A stretch of 64,000 nt of DNA. It comes from Sphagnum magellanicum. Taxonomy: Eukaryota; Streptophyta; Sphagnopsida; Sphagnales; Sphagnaceae. Shown here in pieces: positions 22,337-35,011 of this stretch. The stretch spans positions 2,170,001 through 2,234,000 of the forward strand of contig CM038914.1 in assembly GCA_021904315.1 (NCBI GenBank), in the 5' to 3' direction. Under the pieces are notes generated by a model that did not search any database, was not told the origin of the DNA, and saw nothing but the letters and a program-made list of their open reading frames with translations. The first letter of the stretch is position 1, and the number at the start of each line of letters is the position of its first letter. A program made the translations under genes and the position numbers.

Positions 22337-25254
22337 ATAAATAAATAAATAAATAATCTATTGGTGGGTGGGGTTATTAACTTAATTAATGATGATGAAC
22401 AACTGATAAATAAATAGAGGTGTCCTAAAGAATACCTAGGTACCACCTAGTGATGATTTTTTAAAATTAATTAATTAATTAGCTTATTTTTCCCCACAAG
22501 GAGAAACACAAGAAAACAATTTATTTATTTACTACAATAATATTATGATAGCCAAAAAAAAAAGACTTGGTGATTTGGGCCTCTCTGCCTGCCACTTGCT
22601 ACTTGCTGCTCAAAACTTTGCTGTTGCTGCTGCTGCTGCTGCTGCTGCTTGACTTTGTCAGGCTTCTTCTTCCCCAGTTTCAGTTAGTCAGGTGTGCACA
22701 CACCACAAAACACACATGTCACACACAATCATATATATATATATATATAATTTTTATTTATTTTATTTTATTTTTCCCCCCTTTCTTTCTTTGTGAACTA
22801 CCTATATGAGTTCAATTTTTTGGGAATTTTTTTTTAGGAATTTTTTAAAAAAATTTAATTGTTGTTGTTATTTATTTCAAGTTTGAACTCCTCGACTCCT
22901 TACACTCAGGGCTTAGCCTATCAATTGGGAAGCTTGGAATAGCTACGTATCTATTCCCCAAAGTGGAAAAATCCAATGACCCCTTAAAAAAAAAAACCCA
23001 AAGAGATTATTAGTAGGACCCATTTGGCCATGGCCTCACTCGCAAACCATATTGAAAGCGTTCAATTGTGGTTAGTCCCATGTTGAATGTTACATGTAGT
23101 TAATAATTATGGCCAATCCGAGTTTTATAAGTGTCGTTGGGTCGACCTTTCATGGAAAACCATGTGGCCGTCTTCTATGGGGAGGTTTGGGAATGGTGTT
23201 TGTTGGCCCCTCTTACAACAATTTAAAAAAAAAAAGGGAACAAACATACGTAGTGTGAACAAGCACTTTGTCACCTTTCCTTTGCCAAATCAAAAAATAA
23301 AACATCATTTTATGTTTCCTACATAAGTTGGGCTCATAGGTCATTGATGAAACTCATTCACCATTTACCATTCTTCATCCATCCTTTTTCCATTATTTGG
23401 TCACCTTGGGATAACTACTCTAACAAGTTTTATGCCATGAATATTCATATCCTCATGAGTTACCCCAATCATTCAATTTTAATAATAATAATAATAATAA
23501 TAATATGAACCTATGAGGAGGGATGATGCTCTTTAACCAAGCCCTATTCTTTCATCATCTAATGTACTAAAGCTTCATGATCATTATGTCAATGATAACC
23601 CACCATGTATGTAGTCCTTGTCTTGTTTTGCCATGGCTTCTCACCTTCACCTACTTTCATGTTAGTATGTGTGTTTTCTTTAATTCCTTTTTCCATAATA
23701 GGGATTATGTTTAAGCTTTTCATGGTTAAGCTTATCTTGATTCTCATGCTCTTCACAAGTACCTAATAGCAATTGGGGAAAAATACCCACACACCCAATA
23801 TTTGTAAATGCCACCAATTAGGTTTGCCCAAATCCAGGAATTAGGGTTTGGAAATTGTCCAACCCATCATCATACATGGGTTGACATTTGTTATGCAGTA
23901 GGCTAGAGAGAGCCCCAGGCTTTTTTGCACCTCAGTTTTGCATGCAATATGATGATGATGATGATGATGATGATTGTAATAACACTTGGGCCCCCAGTCC
24001 ACAACAAAACCCTACTCATAGCACAACATTGCAAATAGAACTGTGTAAAAAGGTACCTTGGGGGTGGGAGAGGCGAGAAGGATTCATACAGCAATCTTCC
24101 CAGCTCAAAACAAAACAAAACAAAACAAAATCTTGCTACTAGTTTTTAATCAAAAAATTTATAAAAATAACAAAAATGTGTCATCAGATTTTATTTCCTG
24201 TAAGTGTGTTATTTTTTCTCCCATTTTTTCCAGATCAAAAATTTGACAAATTTAACAAAAAAATTAGGAAAATTAGCCTAATTTGCACTAAAAGAAAAAA
24301 AAATCCAAAATTTTCCCAATTTATTTGTCGAAAAATAACGAAATTTCGCCACAAAAATTATATATTTTTAAATTTTTTTTGAAAATATTTTTATTTTTTG
24401 AAAAAAAGAAAAACACTGCTTCTCCTGTCTATTACAGATGATCTCACATCTGGTAAACATTGCAGAGTACCTTATGGATTTCCTGAGGTACCTACCTACT
24501 TACTTACCAGACTTGTCAGAGGACCTTGCAGATCTCGTAAGGTCTTCTTCATCAGACCTTGCAGATTTGGAAGGTCCTCCGCAGGCTGTCCTCACAAGAG
24601 AACAAAGCAAATCGCTAGAAAATAAATTTCTAGCATATTTGGATGTACCTTATCCAGCAGAATTTTTCCTCAAAAAAGGGCATTTTATTTTATCAAAGGG
24701 GGAAAAAAAAAAAATTAATAATTTCCTTCTTGTGGATTATCACATTGGGTAATGCCCTCAAAGATACGGGATAGCCTTTATTTTATTTTATTTTATTTTT
24801 TTCTGGTTTGTGAAGACGAAGAAGTAAAAGAAGAAGAAGAAGAAGAAGAAAGGTACTCCATTTCCACTTTTCTTTCTTTTGATTTTTTGGGATTTTGGAG
24901 GAGGAGGAGGAGGAGATGAACATGAAAAAGAAATTAAAAAAAAAAGAAAATGAAGAGCAAGAATAACATTTAGTTAATTTGTGGCTAAATTTCACCAAAA
25001 AATCGATATTATAAAAATTTAATTTAGAAATATTTAAATTAATAAAAAAATATTTAAATATTTTTTTATTAAAAAAACCTGCTATGCTCTAAAAGTAGTG
25101 AAGTAACTTATTTACTTTATATTACACTACATTATTACATATACAATTGACATGTGAATGGGTTGCTTTTGGGATGGTTGATCAGAGGAAAGGAAAAGAA
25201 AGCTGTTTGCCATGTGCTACAAGATTGTAAGGTTCCAACTAGCCAGCAAATTTT
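22337..25254. other. AT-rich intergenic DNA, no gene seen
   Basis: Contains a (CTG)n run near 22618-22650, an (AT)n tract near 22733-22749 and AAT and GAT microsatellites (23482-23505, 23950-23974). No coding segment or transposon domain was recognised. Confidence 0.6.
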
Positions 25255-25460
25255 TTAGGGTTGTCTCTAGTTGCCAAATTTTAATTTAATAATTTTCTTT
25301 TTGCCAGATTCTGTAATTTTAAGTTCCAGTAGGTAGGAAACAATAATATAGTAGGATGAAAGTAAAATTTTTTTTCACTTTCATAATTTGTTTATAGCCA
25401 GATTTGATGAGATTGTCTTATGGGTGATGATCACCACTTCAGCTACAACACAAATTTGGA
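25255..25460. repeat. Composite dispersed repeat, copy C (tail only)
   Basis: Diverged tail of the repeat seen at 21.7 and 22.2 kb. The order of TTTTTGCCAGATTCT, CCAGTAGGTAGGAAAC, ACTTTCATAATTTG, TAGCCAGATTTG, GATGATCACCACTTC and ACACAAATTTGG is conserved. Confidence 0.65.
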
Positions 25461-25928
25461 GAAATAAATTAAATTAAATTAAAAAATCACTGGTTCAAAC
25501 TTCAAAAACAAAAAAATACCCAATTTTTATTTTTTTAAAATCATGATATTTTGCAGCTAATTCCTGACATGTTTGAGGAACAAGTTTATACAAGAAGAAG
25601 AAGAAGATCAAAGGTACAGAGAGCTGGCTGCTAGCTAGCCTAGTAGTAGTACTCTTGAGAGGGCTGCTTACCTCTGCTGTGCTCTCTGTTGTTGCTGTGC
25701 TTCTGGCAGTAGGAGAGAATGGGATGAAAGGGAGAAGAAAGAGAGAGAGTAAGTAAAATAGGTACCAAACCAGAGGAGATCCGATTTAGGGTTTAGGGTT
25801 TAGGTGCTGCAGAAGTGGCATCTTTAGTCAGTGTACTGAAAAAAAAAAAAACCCTAAAAAGCAGAGTAGGTAGAATCTGAATAAAATTGTGTTGTTTTTT
25901 AGTCAAGCTGCTGGCCTTACTAGGCTAC

Positions 25929-25965
<37 letters not shown>

Positions 25966-26858
25966 CTGCCAATTTGTGAAGAACTAGATCTGTGAAGAAG
26001 ATCTTTCTTTGGTTTGATGATTGAAAATTTCCAGTCAATTTTGAGCTTAGTTTCTGGTAAAGGCCTAGTTGTAGTAGTAATAGTACTACTACCTTGGCAG
26101 CTTGGGCAGTAATAATATTATTTATTGTTTGTAGAAATGTTGAAATTTTCAACCCACCAACAAAATTAAATAAATTAAATAAAATTAATCACCCCCCAAA
26201 AAAATAAATTGTGAAGGAAAATAGAGAATATTTTTTGTAGTCTTCAGGAATAATAATAATAATTATTATTATTATTATTATTATTATTATTTTGGCTTCT
26301 TCTTTCAAAATTCATGGAAATTTCTTCAAAATTATTATTTCTCATTCTTCTTCAACCAGACATGTGTTGAAGGATATCTCTGTAATATTATTGCCCCTCC
26401 CCTTTGTACTCCACAAATACAGGGGCTGAATTTTGAATTTCTTTTCTGGGCATCCAATGAGGTGGAGCTACAACAAGCACAATTTTTTTTAATTTTTTTT
26501 TTTTTTTTTTTTTCCCTTTTTTAGGTTAATGGGTGGAGGGGGGAACTTGAAGAGGGAGTTTACATTTATTTTGGACTTAAACAATGCTATAATTTTGGGA
26601 AAATTTTCAAAAAATTCAAAAAATAAAATAAAATTGTGCTTCAATAAATATTTATGTGTTTTTGTGTGTGTGTGTGTGTGTGTAATAAAGATACATATAA
26701 GTTATTTTGTGTAAAAATTTTAAGAATAAAATATGCCAAATTATTATTAAAAAAAAGTGGATTTAATCTAGTTTACTTAAACCAAGTCCACACACAGCTG
26801 GATTTCAAAGGATGGGAAAGACTGCCCAGAAAGCAGCAGTCCAGCAGAGTCATATCTT

Positions 26859-26905
26859 GGGGCATGGGGAAGGGGGCAGAGGGGGGGGCAGCAGATGGGG
26901 GGGGG
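26859..26905 (+). other. G-run cluster with G-quadruplex potential
   Basis: Within 47 bases there are five runs of four or more G (4, 4, 5, 8 and 9 long) separated by 2-8 bases, which satisfies the usual G4 consensus several times over. No gene is adjacent, so a function is not implied. Confidence 0.7.
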
Positions 26906-27370
26906 CAGCAAGGCTACAAATTTTAGGGGGCAAACCCATGTGGATGGGACCCTTTGGCAGTACACTAAGGCAGTATGGAAGTTATATTATTATTATTATT
27001 ATTATTATTATTATGAATTTTGGGATGGGCCCAACCTGGGTTTATATGCTTTAGACTTTTCACCCTTTTTGCTCAAAGGGAATCCTATGATGCATGATGA
27101 TGGGCCCATGAGGCCAATATAAATTATGGATTAAAATCATTGGATGCCATATATATGAATTGGGTTCCCAATTTTTTAATTAAATTTTATTATTATTATT
27201 ATTATTACTATTATTATTATTGGAGCATGTTTGTCCTGTATAATTCTGTGCATTCTACTGTTCACATTTGACATACTTACACCTTTATTGCTCTCTTCCA
27301 TATATTTATTTATTTTATTTTTAAGGATCCAACTTGACTCTTCCATGTGGTTTGCAAGTGTTGCAGTGAG

Positions 27371-27409
27371 TAGGGTTTAGGGTTTTAGGGTTTAGGTTTA
27401 GAGTTTAGG
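27371..27409. repeat. Interstitial telomere-like repeats
   Basis: Four to five imperfect TTTAGGG units (TAGGGTTTAGGGTTTTAGGG and onward). Similar short runs occur at 25785-25804 and 46891-46923. Confidence 0.85.
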
Positions 27410-28584
27410 CCGTTGCTAAGAATAGAGATGCATTCATTTTACAATGGGATGAACTCTAAATTGTTGATGAGTCATAATGATTTTTTTGGGGGGCACATTT
27501 TGGTCATTTTGCAAAAAATTATTTTTTCAAAAGAATATTCTGTCAAAATTCCCTAATTTTAGAAGAAAAAAAAATCTGCCATTTTTTTATTTTTAAAAAT
27601 AAAATAGCCAAAGATTGACACAAATTGCTTACAAAATATGAAGGGGTGCTAAAACATTTAGGCATGCAATGTATTATAAGTATGGAGGTACTTATTTGCT
27701 TCTATTAATTAGTGATGGATGGATGCACCAATAGGTTTTTTTTTTTCCCCCCTCTTCTTTAAAATGAGCCATTTGATTGGCCCACCACCAATATTTTTGG
27801 AACCTTGGGCACTCCCCAACATAGAAGCCTAAATATGCTTCCCTCACCCCCAAAAATATTTGCATGCTTTGTCGTGCTTTGGGCTTGCCTACACCATCTC
27901 CTCCCTTTTAGGGTTTATATGCATGGAAGTTGAACCCCCGGCCAAACAATGTGGGATAAAGAAAAATGAAGTGCTATTGGGAACATCTTACAAAACACAT
28001 TGGGAACGTGGGGAACACATTGGGAACTTGATGGGAACACATTGGCAATAGACAATTCATCAACATATTTACAAAACCTCAAACCAAAATATCTATTGGG
28101 AATGAAAACCAGTCTAGCACTTTTTTTTTGTCACTATTTTGATCATGTGTTTGGTGCCTAGTTTGTCACTATTTAGTTTTTTAAAGTCTGATTTTTTAAA
28201 AAATTTAAAATAATAATTATAAAATTTTCTAATAAAATTCAAGGATGAAACAAAATTGATGAATAAAGGAACATAAGAATATTTTATTAAAAGAATGAAT
28301 CTATCACAATTTTACATGTTCACAATTTCATCCTTCTCAAAGGAAGGATCTTTCAAAATTCTTTAATTTTTTTTCTAACTCTAAAGGGTGTTTTATAATC
28401 AACTTTATAATCATTAGGCCAATTCTTCTTCTTTTTTTAATATTTTTTAAGTTTATCATATTGTAAATGACATCTCCTAAAGTTCATAAGAATTCCAACC
28501 AATGAAAAATTGTGTTCAATCTTTATTTGTGACCTTGGAATGCCAAAAAAACTACCGATCAAGGAGCCAAGAATAGGATATGCG

Positions 28585-29545
28585 ACTCATGTTTCCCACC
28601 ATTGAGAAAGACATTTAGTCTTTTTAATATCCACATGATAATGCCTAAAAGACAACAACTCCATGTTAACAAGTCCCTTCATTAGCTCACTATAGCTAGT
28701 AGTCATTTCAAATATGTCCAAGTTGTTATCAACATCAATGTTTTGCTCTACAATCTCAAATCCTATTATTGGATGCAAATGTAGATGGCATTTCAAAAAC
28801 ATAAGAAAGAAGGACCTCATGTCATATATACGAACAATAGAAGCCCCTTCTTCTTGACCAATCAAGAATGAAACTAACCTAAGGTTTTTGAACCTTGGAT
28901 CTAACATTAGGGACAACATGTTATGTTTCTTTTTTTGCATATTTTTCCAAAAAAAAGTAAAAATGACGAACAATAGAAACCCTTTTTTATATTTGAAAGC
29001 AACAAGGTTAATTCATTAACCATCCCAAGATCTTCATCCATTCTTTTGTTAAAGCTAGGGGGATTTTCCAATTCTTCCATTAATTTTGTGTTCATGGTTA
29101 TTGCAAAATGAAATGCATTGGTTAAAAGCCAATGTCTTTGAGATTGATTTAATACACATGCATTAACTACAAGGGGAAAAAACATAATAACTATTTGTGC
29201 AACATGCCAAGTAAAAGGAGTTGGGACACAAACATTTATCCTTATAGTAATCTGCTTATTATAATAAATGCATTGCAAATTATTTTAGCCATATGTTTTC
29301 AACAAACTACATTGGAAAATGGTTTTTGATTGTTAATAGTGCCAAATCTTCCAAAATTCTTTTTGTTGTGGTTCATCTTTTCTGAAAGGGACTATGGAAC
29401 CAAAAAAAATTTAAATGGAAGTTCCAAATATGTTTGTTATTCGTTTTACAACATTTGTTTTGACAAAACTCTTCACTTCCTCTTCAAATTTCTTTGCAAG
29501 CACAACATGATCTTCATCCACATGTTTTAAAAAAGTTGTTCTTCG
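28585..29545 (-). pseudogene. hAT-family transposase remnant B
   Basis: Read on the minus strand in several frames. An N-terminal block has KHVDEDHVVLAKKFEEEV (29.48-29.53 kb), as in remnant A. After a deletion of the catalytic middle comes NACVLNQSQRHWLLTNAF and MNTKLMEELENPPSFNKR. After a frameshift comes HNMLSLMLDPRFKNLRLVSF, followed by a Tyr-Asp and L-K-C-H pattern near the C-terminus. These match the order of blocks I know from plant hAT-like transposases with a BED finger and C-terminal dimerisation domain. Frameshifts and stops show it is dead. The same C-terminal motif is found in remnant C. Confidence 0.75.
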
Positions 29546-31139
29546 ATATGTTTTAAAATATGAAATAATTCCTTTTCTCAATTTTGTTCAAGAATTTGCA
29601 ACAATTATTAAATTAAGATAACATACATGACATCTCATTAGTTGAGGAGCTTGGTTATCAACTTTTCCATTCTCACTTATATAATAAAATGACCAACATA
29701 TCAAATTTTGATTATGAAGCCTCCATATTTTTCTTTTAACATGCAATTGTTTTTTTTTTTTTTTAATTCCTTTTTAGTTTCTGAAGTTTTGTTGGATTTG
29801 ATTCGGGGGTTTGAAAAAAAATAGATCTTTCTTCAAATGGTTCATTGTTCCTTTCAACTTCATTCATAAAAATTTCCAATCACCTATTTTCATTTCATTT
29901 TCATTTGTTCCGTTTTTTTCCCAACAATCACAATATTTTTGCTTAAATTAGTGGAAAAGAAAAGAAAACCTAACAATATCAAGGACATTACACAAGAATA
30001 AGCATTTAAAAGGTTACAAAACTAATGGTATGCAAGGTTAAAGACAAATCATTAATTCATCTTTCCTTTCTTCATTATGACAAAAAATTGATAATTATTT
30101 AGAATGAAAAATTAAAATAAAAAGATGTTGCCAAGTTGCAAATATGCACAACATAACAAAACAAATTATTTTTTTAAGAACTAGAAATCAAAACAATCAT
30201 TAAAAATGCCACAAAAAAAAAAAAAACTAAATAATGCATCAAAAGGAAAAAATTCATGAAACAAAAACTATTACAAAATCATAAAGATAAAAAAGATAAA
30301 AAAATTTAGAAAACCAATTTTTTTTTAAAAAAAAACCAATTGAAATGCACAAAAATGAAAACAAATACTTACCAAAATGATGTGACTCCTATGTGTTGGC
30401 TTGCTCCATAATCTACACGACTAGAAAAGAAAATGTTTTAAAAATATACATAGAAACACTTATAACCAAATGTTGGCTAGTACTTGAACACTTATTCATA
30501 TCTTCTTCACTTTGAATGATTTGAAATGTTATGGGAATGTTAATTTAAGCTTTACAAAACATTTTTATACAATGGAAAGGGAGTAATTAAGAAAGAGTAG
30601 GAAGAAAAATAAAATTTTACAAATTACAAAACATTTTTTCTTCTCTTTTACCCATCTTATTTCGAAAGGTCATTATTTCCCCATTCTTGTTCATTTTAAT
30701 CGATTTCAAGTGCTTTGGGAACACCAACTTAACTCTAAAATTCATGTTTGAATGCCAAAGGCAACATAACAAGGTCCAAAGAATGTTTCTCAATTTGGTT
30801 ATTAACTTTTAAATGTTGTGAGATTTTCCTTTTCAACTTTTTAACCCTCCTATTTTCAAGGGGCCATGATTTTCTCAATTTTGATCCATTTTAAAACATT
30901 TTTAATGCCTTGGATGCACCAAGGCAAGGGCTTCAATTTCTCTTTGGACATCATAAAAAATCCCTTCCTTGTCATTCAGCCTCCTCTAAACCATTAAATG
31001 TACATAAAAAAAAGAAAACTAAGAAAATAAAAAAATAAAACTTGTAGCATTTATCATAGATCGCCTCCTCATTCCGCAACCTACATGAGCAAGAAAGGGG
31101 AAATACCACAAAAAAAGAGACAACAAGCCAACAATAACA
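29546..31139. other. AT-rich DNA, probably 5' part of the hAT element B
   Basis: No ORF of note. Segments such as CCATATTTTTCTTTTAA and TTCATTTTCATTTGTTCC match the region upstream of remnant A (12.94-13.0 kb), in the same order. I infer that this stretch belongs to the element. Confidence 0.45.
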
Positions 31140-31470
31140 AATAGGTGATGAACAAGAAGTTTGAATTTCAATGGGTACTTGAAGCATTGATGAAAGAAGC
31201 TTGAATCTCAATGGGTACCTAAGGCATTGACAAGCATGAAGCTTAAGTTTTAATGGGTACATGAGGCATTGTTGAGCAAGTGCCAAATAGCACAAGTAGG
31301 CCAAAACATCTTGAGAAGGCAATGAGTAAGCAAGAGCAACATGAGTAAGTGTTGAAAAACACAAAAAGACAACAAATAGGCAAGAACAATGCAAGTAGGC
31401 AATGAAGATGCAAAAGTATGTGACAAGTAGGAACAAGTGCAAAAATGTGCAAGTGAGCAACAATGAGCAA
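31140..31470. repeat. Degenerate minisatellite 5' of hAT remnant B
   Basis: About 45-bp units of the type GAAGCTTGAATCTCAATGGG plus TACCTAAGGCATTGA, grading into AAGCAAGAGCAACATGAGT-type units. A long hydrophobic open frame on the minus strand here is a product of the repeat. Its place relative to remnant B parallels the array at 13.3-13.8 kb relative to remnant A. Confidence 0.65.
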
Positions 31471-34400
31471 CATAACAAACAAGCTAAAAAAAAAATTAGA
31501 AATTAATAAGTTATTAGACCTTGGATACCTTGTGTGCCGTGCAGAAAATTTCAAAATAAAATAATCATTTGACTATACTTTTTATTTTTTACTATGCATA
31601 AAGCCTAAGAACTAGAATTGGATAGGTTCCTATTACCCTACCTTAGGTATCATTTTTTAAAACAAAGATAATCAGCCAAGTTTTCATGATACCCAGTTCT
31701 CAATTCAATGAGAATAAGGGTGCCCAATTTCCAACCCATGTATGGGATCTAATGAAAATTGGTGGGATTCAAGGTGAGAATTGACATAAAAATTGGGATG
31801 ATTTTCAACCAATTCTTGAGAAACCACCCAACATTGGTATAGCCTAGTGTTGGGCTATTATCACCCCTTTATTTGAATTTTAATTCAATTTTCAAACTAA
31901 AAATAGGAGAATATTAGATTGTGAAAACTTATGTGAAAACCAACCCATTGGTTTTCAATATTGTGAAAATTGGGACAATGAAAATTAGACCTTTTCTTTT
32001 TTTAAATGTGAAATTCAAGTGGCCATATTTGTTGAACCTAGGTCTAGTTTCCAAACTCCTTAAAACCTAAAAGTTGGTAGGGTTTTAGAAGAGTTTGTTG
32101 AAGGGGTGTGATGGTAGTTGTTGGATTAGGGTTTTGTTATGGAATGCAAGGTTTTTTTTTGCCTTTTTTATTTTTGTTTTGTTTTGTGCATTGTTCCTTT
32201 GCATTACTACTTCATCATTGTTCTTTCACCCTTCTTGTTTTTTATCATTACTATTTCACATTTTTATTCTATTGTTACACCTTCGTAGTGGTGGTGGTTT
32301 ATTGTTGTTCCATCACATTGTTGTTCATTTGTGACTATTCCCTTGTGTTGTTATTTGTGTGTTGTTGATCCCTCGTGTTATTGTTGGTTTGTCATCATTC
32401 CCTCACATTGTTGCATTGGTCCATCATTATTTCCTTGCTTATAATTTGTGGCTATTCCTTTGTGTTGTTGTTGGTTTTGTGTGCCCCCTCGCATTATTAT
32501 TACTCTATTGTTACTATTTCAATTTTAGGTACCATGTTCAACCACGTGTAACAAATTTTTAACTTTAGGGTTTGGATGTGAACATGAATAAGTTTTAGGG
32601 TTTCAAGGAAGAACGTTTTCCCATGTTTTCGGTTGGGGGTGTTTACGCACGATAGGAATTGAGACAAGGAAAAGGAATGATGGAAATGCAGCGGTGTTTA
32701 TGGCTTTGATGTTTTTATGTTGTTTTCTTTTATTTGGGATGAGTGAGCTATAGTGGATATTACTGGACACTGGCTAAATGTGAGGCAAGGGAGTTGCTAA
32801 GTGATGGGGAGTTGACGAAATTTTCATTGTGGAGTTGAAGGAAAAGGAACAACAAGGTAGATAAGTGGGGGATGGGGATGGATTTTTTTAAAGAGGTTTT
32901 GGGGGGGGGGAATGATAGAGAGGAGAGAAAAAAAAGGATGTAGGCTAAATTTTTGGGCTTTAACAAAAGTACTAAGAAATATGTTGCACAATGTACTTCA
33001 AAAGACATAATTTTAGTCTAGGAGGTGGATTTGAAGGTTGATGACAAGGGGGATGATGAAGATCTTAAGTGTTTCAAGAGCGGTCTGGAATCTTTTCAAT
33101 GTGTGTGAATGTTGTTGATTTGCATATCATGAAAGAACACCCTAATTACCCGGAACTCCAAAGAATAGTCACATTCCATCAAATTTTATGAGGTGGATCA
33201 TGCAAGTGGGTTATGGTTCTTTGTAAAACTTGTGAAACAGTTAATTGGGAGTTGAAATGTGTTGTTTTCTTCTTTTTATGTGTCGTCAATTTGAGGGGTG
33301 GTGTCATGAATATTGGTTTATGCAATCTATTTGGACTCAAGGCTATATGTTACATAGTGTAATCTGGGACTTGGGTTCTTGTGAAAGTTTAATGTTGTTT
33401 TGGGTTTATGTGGTTTAAAGAAATTGAGAAGAGAAGGAAGGCCAATGGCTTCAAGAGAGAGATTAGATAAATTTGACCCCTTAAAAACCTCAAGCCTTTC
33501 TTTGTTGGTGATGGCAGGAATTTAGGTGGCCATTGGTTTGGATTTAAGTGGTCATAGGCTCAAAGTTAATGGGTAATTCTGAGAATGGCTCTACCATTTA
33601 ATATGTGTGTTTTTTGTTTTGATTATTATATGCCCAAGTTTTTTGTCAGACATGTACCAATTGGGTTTGTTGTTGTTATTGTTCTATTGGTGTTCCTTTT
33701 GTTTGGCTAGTACTTCTCCCCCATCTTCTTGTGTGGGTATAACTATGAGTGTGGAATTCCATTAATAAGCTTCATCAACCTCTAAGAACAAACACTAGAC
33801 AAGGTTTTTTATTCATTCATTCATTTATTTATTTTTGGAGAACCTTGATGTGGATTTATTTTTTGGGTGGTGGGAACTTTATTTCAATTACAAAAAAATA
33901 TTTTTGTTCATTTCATCTTTTGCATTTTGTGAAAGGAAAGAAAGTGATTTTGTTCATTGTAAATGTTGGCACCCTTGATTTAGTTGATGGCTATTTAATT
34001 TTTATTTCTCATTAGTCAAACTAAAAGGTTTTGTGAAAATTGAAAATGGAATAATCATCCTAAAATGACAACAATAATGAATGTGAAATATTTATGAATA
34101 ATATTTTAATGGAAGAAGAGATAAAGGAAGGCGAATTTGAAATTTTTGAAATTTTGCAAATGAAAGTGAGTAGAAGTCCATAAAATCAAGAAAAAAAATT
34201 AAAAGAAAATTTGAAAAAATTGCATGTTCCAAGAAATAAGTGGAAAAGTCATAGTAGAAATGCACCATGTTGGACTTTTTACCACGTGAATGACAATAAA
34301 AAAATTTTTATGTGAAAATGCTTCAAACAATGAGATGTATATTTTGTTACAACAATCCAATCTTAATAACTAATGCAAAAACACAAGCAAGGAAAGGTTT

Positions 34401-34753
34401 AATTTTATACAACACAACAAATGGCATAATAACATTGAAAAACATGTGTTTACAAATCATTTTAACATTGCAAAGATCGAAGAAGTAAATAGTGCTATAA
34501 TTTAAGAAAATTAGACAGTCAACTTGCCAGAAAAAAAACCTAATTTATGTAACAATGATATTTCAAACTTTTTTTTAACAAAAGATCATTTCAAAAAGGG
34601 ATGTGCAACATAAGTAGTTTCTAGAAGACTTGAGTTTGTTGATTGTTAAAAACCATTTGCCCATGCAATTTGTTGAAAGTCCATGGTTGAATCAGTTTAG
34701 TTTGCATTTATAACTAAACCATTTTAAAGGTCATTTGGTTAATAAGTGATGCA
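31471..34753. other. AT-rich DNA, no gene seen
   Basis: Includes a degenerate array at about 32.18-32.52 kb (units like TCGTGTTATTGTTGG) that looks like the inverted counterpart of the arrays beside the hAT remnants. Other open frames are low-complexity. No host gene recognised. Confidence 0.5.
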
Positions 34754-35011
34754 CTTTATTTTGCCATATCCATGAATTTGAAATTGAAAGGAGAACCTTC
34801 ATTTAACACCTTAATAAAAGAGGATTCTAATGTGGCTATTGAATTAATGACTTTGGCTTGTAACATTAGGAAAAAAATGTGTAATGATTTGGATTCTTTT
34901 CTTTCCTTTATGGAAATATATGAAAAAAAAACACATAATATGTTATCCTTAATGTTAAATCCAAGATTCAAAAGCCTTCACTTAGTGTCTTCCTTCATTG
35001 ATTGTGAGTAG
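34754..35011 (+). pseudogene. hAT-family transposase remnant C (C-terminal part)
   Basis: An open stretch with NLKLKGEPSFNTLIKED, a short acidic/Leu segment, then HNMLSLMLNPRFKSLHLVSS, ending at a stop. The last motif is nearly the same as in remnant B. This copy is on the opposite strand and has lost both the N-terminal and the extreme C-terminal parts. Confidence 0.7.

Larger units (their letters stand above)
25461..28584. other. AT-rich intergenic DNA, no gene seen
   Basis: Holds telomere-like repeats (25785-25804 and 27371-27409, TTTAGGG), a 25-base A run near 25937, ATT microsatellites (26260-26291, 26983-27014, 27189-27220), (GT)n near 26663-26682 and a G-rich block listed separately. 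No gene found. Confidence 0.6.

Noticed and set aside
30972..31554. Hydrophobic minus-strand frames of 168 and 103 codons that look like membrane proteins
   Set aside because: They come from the degenerate minisatellite and poly-A/T DNA beside hAT remnant B. There is no family resemblance and the repeats explain the composition.
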